Shown here in pieces: positions 47,205-58,084 of a stretch of 64,000 bases of DNA (position 1 is its first letter; the number at the start of each line of letters is the position of its first letter). The stretch is taken from contig NC_083337.1 of the NCBI RefSeq assembly GCF_019175385.1, positions 46,166,938 to 46,230,937 on the forward strand, in the 5' to 3' direction. The notes below the pieces were generated by a model, which ran no database searches, was not told where the DNA came from, and was given only the letters and a program-made list of their open reading frames with translations. Origin of the DNA: Lycium barbarum. Its lineage: Eukaryota > Streptophyta > Magnoliopsida > Solanales > Solanaceae. The translations under genes and the position numbers were made by a program.

Positions 47205-47343
47205 TAAGATTAGCATGAATGACGGATAGAAATTATGTTTAAGCTATGTGGCCTACCTAGATGTAAATGTGGATGTACGATAAGAGGTGCTCGGTTGGGT
47301 TAGCACCGGGTGCCCGTCATAGCCCTCCGGTTGGGTCGTGACA
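47205..47343 (+). repeat. Right LTR of C, piece 3 (terminal)
   Basis: Starts with the TAAGA duplication made by B and continues the C LTR to its end GGGTCGTGACA at 47343. It matches 5549-5676 of the left LTR. Confidence 0.93.
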
Positions 47344-47561
47344 ATAGGGGAGTCAGTATGGATAATGTACTGAGTATGTAAGACATAAGAGCAGCATAAG
47401 TATAAGAATGAGAATCATGAACAAAATCTGGAACTCAAAGCTAAACTAACTGTCTGCATAGATTTGTATGAACAAGTATCTGTATAACTGACAATGCTTC
47501 TGTGGGCGCATAATTTGCATGCTCTTAATGATAATCATGCTCATGTATATAAATGTAGATC

Positions 47562-47720
47562 ATAGTGCTGAGGAACATTCAACCCGATCGATATATCATA
47601 TAATAGTGCCGAGGAACGTACGGCCCGATCCATATATCATATAATAGTGTCGAGGAATGTACGGCCCGATCCATATATAATAGTGTCGAGGAACGTACGG
47701 CCCAATCCATATATCATCAT
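47562..47720 (-). repeat. Four-copy ~40-bp tandem repeat in LTR G
   Basis: Units hold AGTGTCGAGGAACGTACGGCC and CGATCCATATATCAT with small indels. Confidence 0.88.
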
Positions 47721-47833
47721 CAAGATGCACCGGCTGATCAGGTGGCAATGCGTATATAACTCCTATCCTTTTTCCCATACCCCATATACATATAATATGA
47801 GCGTATATAACGCTTTCTGGTCATGGGTCAATA

Positions 47834-47837
<4 letters not shown>

Positions 47838-47876
<39 letters not shown>
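47838..47876. repeat. (AT)n microsatellite
   Basis: About 19 AT dinucleotides in LTR G next to its tandem repeats. Confidence 0.95.
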
Positions 47877-47879
<3 letters not shown>

Positions 47880-48082
47880 TGAATGTAATGCATGAATAAA
47901 CTGTATACATAAAACTGGACCCATGAACAGAAGGAACAATCATAAGCAGGGTACAGGATTATCAAAGACTGAAGTACTCCTAATGTTTCTAAGAGTAGAG
48001 TAATATGGAAGCTCGTTTACTCGCTTGTTGGTTCATATCATAAGATCATACCCAAAATGAAGAAGGAATAGCCTTAACATAC

Positions 48083-48131
48083 CTTAACGTCTCCTTAATC
48101 GTTTAACGTTCTCCTTCAACGTTCACAAGAT
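48083..48131 (-). other. Exon-like block of G
   Basis: 49 nt on the minus strand between TTAAATGTAG and GTATGTTAAGG. It contains AACGTTGAAGGAGAACG and GATTAAGGAGACG. Confidence 0.6.
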
Positions 48132-48835
48132 CTACATTTAAAAAGGATCATACTAAGGTTAAGTCTTAAAGACACTCTTAAGTCCAAACTAGAATAAGTC
48201 ATGAGCTAGAGAATATTAGGCAGCATTTGCTCTATTTTATCGACCTCCATCTTATTGCAAAACAACTACCAAACAACTATAATAACATCGACAATATCAT
48301 AACCAAGGAGTCACATTTCATTAAGTTTCACAATTCATTCTCACATTCAACTTATATCGACAACTTCACACCAACCCTTTACACAATCATACACAACACT
48401 TTCCTACCATCGTTATTAACCTTCATAACGACATTATAATCATACCATTCCAACAATGATAATCCAAGGTAAGTTTCTACTCAAAATATCATGAATTGTA
48501 CATTTGAACTTCATCTTCTACTATCTTCCCTCATCCAAGTTATCCAACAACCAAACATTCTTAAAAACATGAAATAGTCATGGAAACTAACCTTTTATAT
48601 CATAGGAATGAAATTTGGATCAAGTTACCAACTTGTATAAAAACCCTAGCTTCAATACCAAAGAAAATCTTGGGTTCTACAAACCCTATTGAGCATTCCA
48701 ACACTTGGATCTTTTGATTCTTGCTTTTTAATCTATAATCTCCCTTGGGTTTGTATGGAGTATGCTTGAGAGACGGTTCTAGAGCCTTTAATACTTGGGG
48801 AAATGTTGAAAATGAAATAAATGAACTAGGGTCGT

Positions 48836-49023
48836 CTATATATAAAATTTTAAAAGCTGGTCCGACCCGATGATACAGACCATTATACGGTTCGTATAAC
48901 TTACATGGTCCGTATAAGTGGACGTATAATCCCACCATGAAAACACCCTTCTCTGCCATGGTTATACGGACCATTTATATGGGTTGTATAACTTATACGG
49001 TCCATATAAGTGGTCGTATAACC
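48836..49023 (-). promoter_or_regulatory. U3 palindrome cluster and TATA box of G
   Basis: Several TTATACGG / CCGTATAA arms and near-palindromes, with TATATATAG downstream on the minus strand at 48836-48844. The layout matches C. Confidence 0.65.
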
Positions 49024-49362
49024 CACAGTTATCAAAAAACTTCTCTCGTCGCTTCGTTCAACCTCCAATCCTTATGGAACCTTCTTGACACTTATAAAAC
49101 ACTTCATCAACCATATAAGGGACCTCATATCTCTTCCCCAAGGTGATGCTAGGTAATGCATAGCTCAAATGATACGAAATTCCCCAAAACATGGCTCAAC
49201 CTTAACTTTCTCCGATGACTTACTTCCTTAGCCTCAAATGCCCTTGGAATCTTAATTAGAATCATGAGACATCCTCCTTCACCTTACAAGGGATTCATCT
49301 CCACTTTAGGCTTACATTGGCATGTTCATAATGCGAGCGACACAAAATTCCATGGTGTAACA

Positions 49363-49832
49363 GTGATGAACCATTGGGGTCCTTTTATACTTGCCAAGGT
49401 CGGCTCCACCGACCTAAACATTTCGTGCACTGTAGTTGGCGTGTTCGCGCACTGTAGCTGCGCATCTCTCCTCCGCCGGCCTAACTTGTAACGTCCATAA
49501 CTCTCTATTCTGATGTCATATCGACTAGAGTTGCGTTGGAAACTAGACTTCATGAACTTCATTTTAGGCTTTTACTTTACTTCAAAACTCTTCATATGCT
49601 AAAAGATATACTTCTCTAAATTTGACCCAAAATTTCCGTCCAAAATTTTGCCAAATTTTCCTAAATTTTCGACAAACTTATTTTCTTCAATTTGCTTGAT
49701 CCCAGAGCCTTTACACACTTTCTTAATACTTGCTAAGAATATTCCTTAACCTCATAAGGGTTCCATGACGTCTCCGAACTTACGTTAGTTTACTCACGAT
49801 GCAAACGAAGCGAGAATTTTAGAGGTGTAACA
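49363..49832 (-). repeat. 3' LTR of D, terminal remnant
   Basis: Matches about 54460-54930. On the minus strand it begins TGTTACACCTC and contains TATAAAAGG (49381-49389). Left boundary set by the end of G. Confidence 0.88.
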
Positions 49833-51788
49833 TTATCCCCCCTTTAAAAACAGTCGTCCTTGAATGTTGAAGTAAAACTCGTTTTGGCGTTGATGTCAAT
49901 ATTCTCACGTGCATCTGCTGGCATTTACTTTACTTACTGGTAGTCTTACTCACGTATTCAAAATCAAACTTTATTCGAGCTGCGCAATTTATGATCCTCC
50001 TTGCGGTTCCTTGGAGGCGATATACCTTAAGTTAATAAATCATAACCATAATTTGTAGACTTATGATGCTATATCGATTTTTTGAAGCGACAATCCCCTC
50101 CTGTTCATTTTGGGGTTTAAACCTTTATACTTATGGTCCATTCAATCTTTCCTCATATTCTGCTAGCAATTTCTGAGAACTTATCCACTAACCCCATCAT
50201 TCATATGAATAGTGATCAACTTGATGTTTAGTTTTTCCTTCTTTTTATCCCTATGAACCCTACGTTCTATTTCTCAGTTGATTAACAGTTGTACCTGAAG
50301 CCCTTCTGCTGAAATATTACTCCATCTCTTGTCTGCATACCGTTCAATTGTGTCAGTACTGATTGATTCTACTCAGCTAGTTAGTATTCTCCTTAACTCT
50401 CTTGGGTTGCCTTATATTTCTTCTTTGGAATTCCCCAGTCTTATTGCAGTGGTATTCGATAGTTTGTTATATTGGAGCGCCTCAATTTCGGACAATTAAC
50501 CTTTCTTGGATTCCTTGGTTTCCTTATATGAGCAATAACATGGTTCCTTCTTAACATATACAGTTCTGTCTCATGCGCTTACAGACTCATCATCTTTATG
50601 TACATATAGACTCAACATTCATAGTTCACAATTCCTTCGGTATTTCTTGATTACTGTTTATTTACTACCAATGGGTGTATTTCCGGGATCTTCACATTCG
50701 TCCTATATCACATCTTGCCATACTCTATCCTTCCTGCTTACTCACTTTAATATTTTATCCGAATGGCTCTTCGCCCTTACCGCCGCCTTAACCCTTTTCT
50801 CGGAAACTTTAGTTGACCCTTACTAGCAACATACTTCCCTTGCTTACACTTCTCTTCTTTCTTATGATATCATAGTCTTCTTTTTACTCTTATGTACACA
50901 TATTCTTCTTCTCTTTGATATTGTTGCATCATGATTATCCAACTTTGACAATTGGAGAAAAAAATATCAATATGCCCTGTAGCACTTGCTACCTTAAATT
51001 CAATACCCAGCTCAATCAATACCTTTAGCATATTGCAAGATCGATCATAAAGGCACACACAATATTTCATGTAGCCACACATGAGTTATCGTTTACATCG
51101 GTTATTAGTACCTCACTTACGAAGTATCCCAATGCCATTAAAATTGTCCTGAACCTGTGGCTTTAACACCTTTCCCCTCTTTAGCTAGCTAGACTCATAC
51201 CACACGATCATTTAAAATTCTAGTCGTAATGCTCATATGCTCCTAATTTCCCTCGGCTATCCTGATTTCTCATATTTTCGTATGTCTGAATCTTTATGAC
51301 TTCTTAGCATATTTTCTAAGTCCTGATTATGAGCCTCTGGCAGTATATAGTTAATGAATGGTCTCTACTCGAACACCTACTCTTCTTTCATTTTTATGCA
51401 TAAGCCGACATCACTCTTATTTATCTGTCGTCAAGTGACCTCCACCACATTTGTCTAAAAAATCAAGGTAAACCTTCTTATAAGAATCACATCTGTTCTT
51501 TTTATTGTTGCATGGTCTTTTATCACATACCTTTAAAAACCAATTTGAAGTTCTACTGGGAAATCCAAATAAGGCTCTGTAATGTATTTCCCCCAAGGTT
51601 GGAAAAGTCCCTTACTTTCCTGGTTGGATAAATACTATCGTAAACTTTGAAACATCCAATATCTAGAAAATTTTCATAACCACAAGCCAACACACATGAC
51701 TTCTTTTCGTTCCTAGTCCCGGGGTTCCTAATGGTAGCAAAAATGTCTTAGTCACACTTACCCGTAAACATATCAGTTATTGGTTTCT

Positions 51789-52226
51789 TTAAAATCCCCA
51801 TTTGTCAACCATTAGGTGATATACCATAATAATCACACATATCATAAAGAGTTTCAATAAGAAGACCCATATACCTGTAACCGACCTGTCCTGGTCCTGG
51901 TCTTGGGAACTATGAAGTGAAATATCCCTTTCATCATCCTCCCACCTTCCACTCGTCTGACCATCCTCATCTCCCCCATCATAATACGAAGGATATGAAT
52001 ACTCTGGCAGCTCCTGATTAACTGAAGGCCAAGACTGAGGGCTAGAATACTCTGTAACACTTACACTTGTGGCTGCTCTGACGTAATGCTCAATCATAGG
52101 GGAAACAGGAGGGGCCAAATATGGTGTAGCCTCAGGAGCCTCCTGCTCTACTGGTGTCTCATACGAACCCTCAGACGGGTCCGTCTCATAGCTATTCTCT
52201 GATGGATCCTCCTCCATAGAAGTCAC
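51789..52226 (-). CDS. Unrecognised acidic ORF in D
   Basis: 145 codons, Glu/Asp/Ser-rich at the start (SENSYETDPSEGSYETP is an internal repeat), then a Ser/Tyr/Asp region, ending in a hydrophobic stretch (IWVFLLKLFMICVIIMVYHL) that could be a membrane segment. The open frame extends upstream of the first ATG to about 52260. Another short frame starts ATG at about 52374 (MKRSASDSGG). The hydrophobic tail begins right at ACAGGTATATG, a donor-like site, so it may be intron rather than protein. It sits where gag would be. I do not recognise it and give it no function; it could be chance or a decayed accessory ORF. Confidence 0.35.
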   Translation of the reverse strand: MTSMEEDPSENSYETDPSEGSYETPVEQEAPEATPYLAPPVSPMIEHYVRAATSVSVTEYSSPQSWPSVNQELPEYSYPSYYDGGDEDGQTSGRWEDDERDISLHSSQDQDQDRSVTGIWVFLLKLFMICVIIMVYHLMVDKWGF

Positions 52227-52500
52227 AGGCTTTGGCGGAATCGTCTCAATATCCTTAGAAGGATCTGTCTCATGGAGTAACTAAGACTCCTCCTAATCTG
52301 TCCTGGTTCCTATGGTCCGGAGTCCACCCTGGGGGCCTTCCTTACACCCCCACTATCAGAAGCCGACCTCTTCATCTATATCAATATACACATACCTACA
52401 GGAAAAGAGGGTCAGGAACGATCTTTCCTAGACTCTGGCTCTGTTGCACGATCTAAGATAGAAAGGAAGGTCAATGATTCCTAAATTCCCCACAGCCTCC

Positions 52501-52536
52501 TGTTTATAAGTGAGGCGTGCTTCACACCCATAAACA
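52501..52536 (-). other. Conserved leader stem-loop, D copy
   Basis: TGTTTAT pairs with ATAAACA around GGGTGTGAAGCACGCCTCACTT. Same place relative to the primer site as in A, B, C and H. Confidence 0.7.
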
Positions 52537-53276
52537 ACACCCTACTGGACACGGTCTGTAGACATCCCTAAGACAGAACTGCTCTGATACCACTTTTGTC
52601 ACGACCCAATCCGATGAGTCGTGACGAGCGCTCAACCTCTACTGACCAGGCACCCCTAAATCCGTACCTGAATCTCACTGAGCAATATGGTGACCCATAA
52701 ATAACATATCACTGAGCTATACTATCTCCTGTAAGATTAACACAATGGACTCTACATCAAGAACTCACAAGCAGCAGATATATATATACACACATGTGTG
52801 TTGAGAATAATAGTGCAAGCTGACTAGGCCGCTACATATGTTGTACCACAAAAATGAGAGCCGAGAAGGCTACATTACATCCCAACTACGTACAACTATC
52901 TACAAACCTCTGTGGAACACAAGCTGTAGAAAGGACAGGACAAGGTCCCGTCATACCCATATCTACATGTCAAAATAACATACCAAAAGGGACTGCATCT
53001 CCAAACCAAGTGGAGTGCACTGTCTGCAGCTGCATGGAAGACCTACTGAGCTGGATCGCCTGTTTGGCAACTTGAACCGGCGGGCATGAACGTAGAACCC
53101 CCCCCCCCCCCCCCCACTACCACTAGAAGGGACATCAGTACAAAACAATGTACTGAGTATGTAAGGCAAACGATAACTAAAACTGAACTGAAAACAATAC
53201 AATCTGGAGGCCAAATAATGCCCTGAATATCTCACCTGATCTGTCTCATATTAAATGTAATATAATGCTATTATAT

Positions 53277-53440
53277 GTCTCACTGACGAAGTGGCCAGGA
53301 AACTAAAAAATCTCACTGACTCGTCGTCCAGGCAATCTGTCTCACTGACCCGTAGGCCAGGCAATCCGTCTCACTAACCAAGTGGCCAGGCTAAAGAAAA
53401 TGTCTCACTGACCAAGTGGTCGGGCTAAATAAAAATATAT
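53277..53440 (-). repeat. Five-copy ~29-34 bp tandem repeat in LTR D
   Basis: Units hold TCTCACTGACC, a variable centre, and GTGGCCAGGC. Confidence 0.88.
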
Positions 53441-53701
53441 ATGTATATCATGCAATATATCATGCATATGCTGAAAAACACTGATAGTGTAACATGTCTC
53501 TTTTGTCTCTCTATAAACTCAAGGACACAGAGAGGGAATATGGCCCCTCAGAAAGAATAACATAACACTCGGAAAGTATGCCACAATATGTATGCCACAC
53601 TATGACAAGCTCTACTTTGACAAATCTCTTGTCATAAGGTTCTTTACGCTCCTACCATGTATGGAATCATGCCAAGAAAAGAAGGAACAACCTTAACATA
53701 C

Positions 53702-53751
53702 CTTTTGGGTCTCCTTAACTACTCAATTCTTATCCTTCCAAGCTTGTAAAT
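53702..53751 (-). other. Exon-like block of D
   Basis: 50 nt, minus strand, between TTAAATGTAG and GTATGTTAAGG; it includes AGCTTGGAAGGATAAG. Confidence 0.6.
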
Positions 53752-54935
53752 CTACATTTAAGATGATTTGCACCAAGGGTAAGTCATTGAAATGCTTACA
53801 AGGTCAAATTAGATTAATTGGTAAGCTAGAGAAAATCAGACAGCATTTCCCTTATATCTTCTACCTCCTCCAATCTTCAAAACAACTCCCAAAGCACAAT
53901 AAAACATCAACAATTCCATAATCAAAAGATTACATTCAAACTATACTCAAATCAATCCCAAAACTACTTTTCATAATCAATCCATAGCAACAACTTCATA
54001 CAACCCCTTATACATTTGTATATGACAATTCCTTAACATCCTTATTATCCCTCATAACAAGATTATGCTCAAAACATGCTAATAATTATAACTCAAGTTA
54101 ATTCACAACTCAAACTATAATCAAATGCATATTTAAACTTTTTCTCCAATTTCTTCTCCTCAAATCTTACATAATTACCAAACAAACTCATAAATATGAA
54201 ACCACGATGAAATCTTACCTCAAAATTCAAGAACGCTTCAATTCCATAGTTACTCCACCTTAAAAATACTCACCCAAACATCTTCAAGAAGAGGAGACAA
54301 GTGTAGACCTTACTTGGAACCCTTAACCACTTTAATCTTCACTTTGATCCTTGGTTTAGGCTTGGAAATAGGTTAGAACATGTTTGGAGAGGTTCTTAGA
54401 CTTGTAGGAATATATGTGCATGTGGTGGAATGGTCTAGAGTTGGGAAATGACCCAAAAATGACCAAAAGGGGTCCTTTTATACTTTCCAAGGTCGGATCC
54501 ACCGACCTAAAAATTTCACGCACTGTAGCTGGCGCGTTCGCGCATTGTAGCTGAGCGTCTATGCTCCGCCGGCCTAACTTGTAATGTCCATAACTCTCTA
54601 CTTCGATGTCATATCGACGAGCGGTTTGTTGCGTTGGAAACTAGACTTCATGAAATTCATTTTAGGTTGTTACTTTACTTCAAAACTCTTCACATGATAA
54701 AAGATATACTTCTCTAAATTTGATACAAAATTTTCGTCCAAAATTCTACCAAATTTTCCCAAATTTTCGCCAAACTTATCTTCTTCGATTTACTTGATCC
54801 CAGAACCTTTAAACACTTGCTTAGCACTTGTTAAGAGTATTACTTAACTTCATAAGGGTTCCATGACCTCTCCAAACTTACGTTAGTTTACTCACGACGC
54901 AAACGATGCGAGAATTTTCTAGGTGTAACACGGAC

Positions 54936-55381
54936 GATGCCGCACTTCCACCGGGGCAACTCCATGTCTCCTTGTCTATGGCACAGAAGTGGTCATACCC
55001 GCAGAAGGAAATCCCCTAACTACGGATCATCTAAGAGGCGGAGATAAAATATGCCGAATGGGTCAGGAACTGCTACAAGCAATTGGCTATGATAGATAAA
55101 AAAAGAATGGTGGCCGTATGCCACGGACAATTGTATAGACAAAGGATGTCTCGAGTTTCAAAAAATGGGTCAGGGCCCGACTTTTCCAAATTGGACAACT
55201 CGTGCTCAAGCGGGCCTTTCCCCACCAAGAAGAATCTAAAGGGAAATTCGTGTCGAACTGTCAAGGGCCATACATGGTCAGGAAAGTACTCTCTGGAGGA
55301 GTCGTATGCCTAGCCGAAATGGATGGACAAGAGTGGCCTAAAGCCATCAATGCAGATGCGCTCAAGAGATACTACATTTAG
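54936..55381 (+). pseudogene. Element K: broken C-terminal end of Tat/Ogre-like pol
   Basis: Reads, across at least two frameshifts, the C-terminal part of an integrase of the Tat/Ogre lineage. Short motifs: LVYGTEVVIPAE (near 54985), AVCHGQLY (near 55113), QIGQLVLKRAFPHQ (near 55190), GPYMVRKVLSGG (near 55270), then NADALKRYYI and TAG at 55379-55381. Frames shift near 55030 and near 55165. The upstream part lies left of D, outside the window; the first flanking bases CGGAC are the D duplication. A run of A at about 55099 and one at 55160 mark likely slippage sites. Confidence 0.85.
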
Positions 55382-56519
55382 GATTCCATTTGCTTGTGAC
55401 TGTATTATCATTTCCTTGTAATCGTACTTCCATAAAAAAATGTGTATCCATCAATGTAATGAGCTACGCAATGACCTGACTTCCCTACGGTATGATACGT
55501 AGGTAGTCCATATCGAACCCGTTCACATTATTAGTAAAACCAAAAACTCAGTTACTTATCTCGAACTATGTTCGACCTGAATTCCTGCTGCAGCAGGATA
55601 CGTAGGCATTTTCGAGCTCGGTCGTCATAAAATCAAAACCCAGAAGCCATTAGGAAAACCTCAGAGACAGTAAAGCAGGATAGAATCGACGAGATCAAAC
55701 TACGAGGATCGATAAAAGAACCGACCAGCGTCAACCCGACACTGGGGCTGAATTTTTGAGAGGATCTCAAAATTTCCTATGGAGAACAATCGACAAGGAG
55801 ATAGCAAAACAAGAACCTACACTGGGGCAGAATTTTTTAGAGAACCTCAAAAATTCCTACATAACGAGAAGTAGTAGGGGCCGCTCAAGGCAAACCCAAA
55901 ATTGAGATAGAATTTTTCGAGAAAGATCTTAAGATTCTTCCAGCAATTTGGAAAGCAGCAATCATACCTCCCGCGGGGGTTCCGAAATACCTCACTCAAA
56001 GTCACATGTCATGAAAAAGGTTTTTTTTCAAAAAATAATATATGAAGAACAATGCGCTTTACCAAATTTTTACTTTAAATTTTTCAGAAAACACCCATTA
56101 GTATAAGTATGCTCTAAAAACCTTCTCTCGAAATACCGAGCCCAAGAGGGTTCTAAATAACGTCAAGAGGAGCCACCAAACGGGAGGACAACAACGCTAA
56201 TCAACCTTTTTAGGAAACTCATAATTTTTCTGTGGATGCAGGTTTTAACAAGAAACCGAAAGAACTATAAAGGCCAAGTCCAGCAAGAACAACTTGTTTG
56301 ACCATCAGGTCCACAACAAGCAAACGAGAAAGAATACGTTCGAAATACGTCCAACCAAAAGGGTTGTACAAAAGTGAAAGACAAAGACATATCCGACCAA
56401 GAGGGTCAGAATGACAAAAAACAAAAGAGGCATATCTAGCCACAAGGGTCAATAGCCAACACAACGAATAGAAGAAAGATTATCTAGCTGAAAGGGCCAT
56501 ATCTATCATTTCCTTTATT
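55382..56519 (+). other. K 3' untranslated region
   Basis: No coding. Contains GATACGTAGGTAG (near 55494) and GGATACGTAGGCA (near 55598), words I associate with the region after pol in Tat-lineage elements, and imperfect copies of ACTGGGGCTGAATTTTTGAG (near 55740, 55820). Confidence 0.65.
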
Positions 56520-57440
56520 TACTTTCCTGCTACCGAGAAGGCCATTGCACGTTTAATTTTCTACTACCGAGAGGGCCATTGCACATTTACTTTCCTGCTG
56601 CCGAGAGGGCCATTGCACGCTTACTTTCCTACTGCCGGGAGGGCCATGGCACGTTTACTTTACTGCTGCCGGGAGGGCCATGGCACGTTTACTTTCCTGC
56701 TGCCGGGAGGGCCATTGCACGTCCTGCTGCCGAGAGGGCCATTGCACATTTGCTTTCCTGCTGCCGAGAGGGCCATTCCACGTTTGCTTTCCTACTACCG
56801 AGAGGGAAATTCCACGTTTGCTTTTCTGCTGCCGAGAGGGGCATTGCACGTTTAATTTCCTGCTGCCGAGAGGGCCATTGCAAGTTTACTTTCCTGCTAC
56901 CGAGAGGGCCATTGCGCGTTTACTTTCTTGGTGCCGAGAGGGCCATTGCACGTTTACTTTCCTGCTGCTGAGAGGGCCATTGCACGTTTAATTTCCTGCT
57001 GCAAAGAGGGCCATTGCACGTTTACTTTTCTGATACCGAGAGGGCCATTGCACGTTTACTTTTCTACTGCCGAGAGGGCCATTGCATGTTTACTTTCCTG
57101 CTGCCAAGAGAGCCATTGCACCTTTACTTTTCTGATACCGAAAGGGTCATTGCATGTTTACCTTTCTGTTGCCGAGAGGGCGATTGCACGTTTACTTTCC
57201 TGCTGCCGAAAGGGCCATTTCACGTTTACTTTTCTGCTGCCGAGAGAGCCATTGCACGTTTACTTTCCTGCTGCCAAGAGGACCATTTATACATACTGCT
57301 GAGAGGGCCATTCATTCATACATACTGTCGAGAGGTCCATTCATTCATACATGCTGCTGAGAAGGCTATTGCATGTTTACTTTCCTGCTGCTGAGAGGGT
57401 CATTGCATGTTTACTTTCCTGCTGCCGGGATGGCCATTCA
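56520..57440 (+). repeat. 34-bp minisatellite, about 27 copies
   Basis: Unit CTGCTGCCGAGAGGGCCATT plus GCACGTTTACTTTC. Spacing of exactly 34 bp is visible (for example GCAC at 56581 and 56615). Units near 57290-57350 are shortened. Since 34 is not a multiple of three, each frame reads the unit in all three phases, so several overlapping ORFs appear; I do not call them genes. 3' regions of Tat/Ogre elements are known to carry such variable tandem repeats. Confidence 0.95.
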
Positions 57441-58084
57441 TACAAATATCATAAAGATATCTGCAATATTGTGGAATTTCGGAAGCAGGTGCACATCCTC
57501 CAAGAGAGAGCCAACCTGACCAGATCCAGACAAATTGCGGAGCAAACGTCAAACTTTTTCTTATGCAACCGGTCAAGCTAGGGTGCCCATGAGAGTAAAG
57601 CTCTCCAGCTAGGACTTGGTAGCCATCAAATCTCAAACTCAACCACAATCTATCTGTTTTACTAAAACACCACGACCGTTCGGATACACATAGGTAATAT
57701 CCGAAGGTATTCCCGCAAAAAGTGGGATGCTCTTCTCCAGCAAGTCGAGCTACATGCGGCCTAATTCCCAGAGACCAGGGATATGTAAGCAGACTCAAAA
57801 CCTAAGAGTCGGCCTCACTCTAACCACCGTCCAAGGAAACCCCGGTCACAACACCGGGAGTTTCAGGGCTCTCCTACTCAATCACTTAAATTCTTTAATC
57901 GAGTCGAACTACAGGTGGCCTGAATTCTCGTACATTCCGAGATATGTAGGAAACCCGAAAGTCGGGATCCGGCCACACGTGTGTGAGTTGTCTGAAATTT
58001 AAGGGCAAGATGAGTTGGGTCCGTCAAAAATTAGGGTTAGTCAAATTTAGTCGCTCAGGGATGGCGGGACATCGAAGGGGCAGT
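57441..58084 (+). other. K 3' region before the LTR, with polypurine tract
   Basis: Non-coding; two diverged copies of a segment with AGTCGAGCTACATG/AGTCGAACTACAGG and GAGATATGTAGGAAAC-like words (about 57740-57960). Ends GAAGGGGCAGT, a modest purine tract, at 58084. Confidence 0.6.

Larger units (their letters stand above)
3226..47343 (+). mobile_element. Element C: Tekay/Del-like LTR retrotransposon carrying H, I, B and A
   Basis: Bounded by TGTTAC at 3226 and GTGACA ending at 47343, with TSD ATAGG at 3221-3225 and 47344-47348. Its own parts are the left LTR 3226-5676, primer site and leader, gag-pol (5886-6054, then 15918-20562), polypurine tract, and a right LTR in three pieces (20752-22541, 25105-26049, 47210-47343). 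With a 474-bp foreign insert removed, the right LTR totals about 2.4 kb, matching the 2451-bp left LTR. Its four passengers each have their own TSD. The coding region is badly decayed, so C is dead. C landed inside the hairpin block of the G LTR. Confidence 0.92.
47349..49362 (-). mobile_element. Element G: main LTR piece, host of C
   Basis: Continues the 3178-3225 fragment (ATAGG duplicated). Ends CCATGGTGTAACA at 49362, followed by GTGAT, the expected TSD copy. On the minus strand: palindromes TATACGG/CCGTATA (48876-49023), TATATATAG (48836-48844), donor AAAAGGTTAG at 48591 and exon-like block 48083-48131. The left end is outside the window, so it is a solo LTR or the 5' LTR of a longer element. 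The 124-aa minus ORF at 48600-48974 lies across U3/R and has no domain. Confidence 0.85.
49833..52596 (-). other. D interior: polypurine tract, non-coding body, leader
   Basis: Minus-strand order: primer site TGGTATCAGAGC (52581-52592), leader with stem-loop 52501-52536, a short coding-like zone (52380-51789), about 1.9 kb without recognisable coding, the palindrome in diverged form near 49850, and the tract TTTAAAGGGGGGATAA (49833-49848). Stretches resemble the B interior. Confidence 0.8.
49363..54930 (-). mobile_element. Element D: non-coding (LARD-like) element, right part
   Basis: Minus strand: 5' LTR 52597-54930, primer site, leader, a 2.75-kb interior, polypurine tract, then the first 470 bp of the 3' LTR (49363-49832), which G interrupts. 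The rest of that LTR is left of the window. The two LTRs correspond well over this stretch (445 against 450 bp from a shared TATAAAAGG). The right flank starts CGGAC (54931-54935). No gag-pol is present. Confidence 0.88.
52597..54930 (-). repeat. 5' LTR of D
   Basis: 2334 bp, TGTCACGACCC...GGTGTAACA. Minus strand: TATAAAAGG (54474-54482), donor GAGGTAAG at 54218, exon-like block 53702-53751, tandem repeats 53277-53440, diverged hairpin block about 53081-53165 that includes a 19-bp C tract (53097-53115). Confidence 0.9.

Noticed and set aside
48600..48974. 124-aa minus ORF in G
   Set aside because: Spans the U3/TATA and palindromes of an LTR; translation of regulatory DNA.
56520..57440. Possible CRISPR array
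   Set aside because: Plant DNA; units are adjacent with no unique spacers.
56579..57581. Overlapping ORFs of 60-130 aa across the 34-bp repeat
   Set aside because: Unit length not divisible by three makes every frame cycle through the same open phases; no gene evidence.
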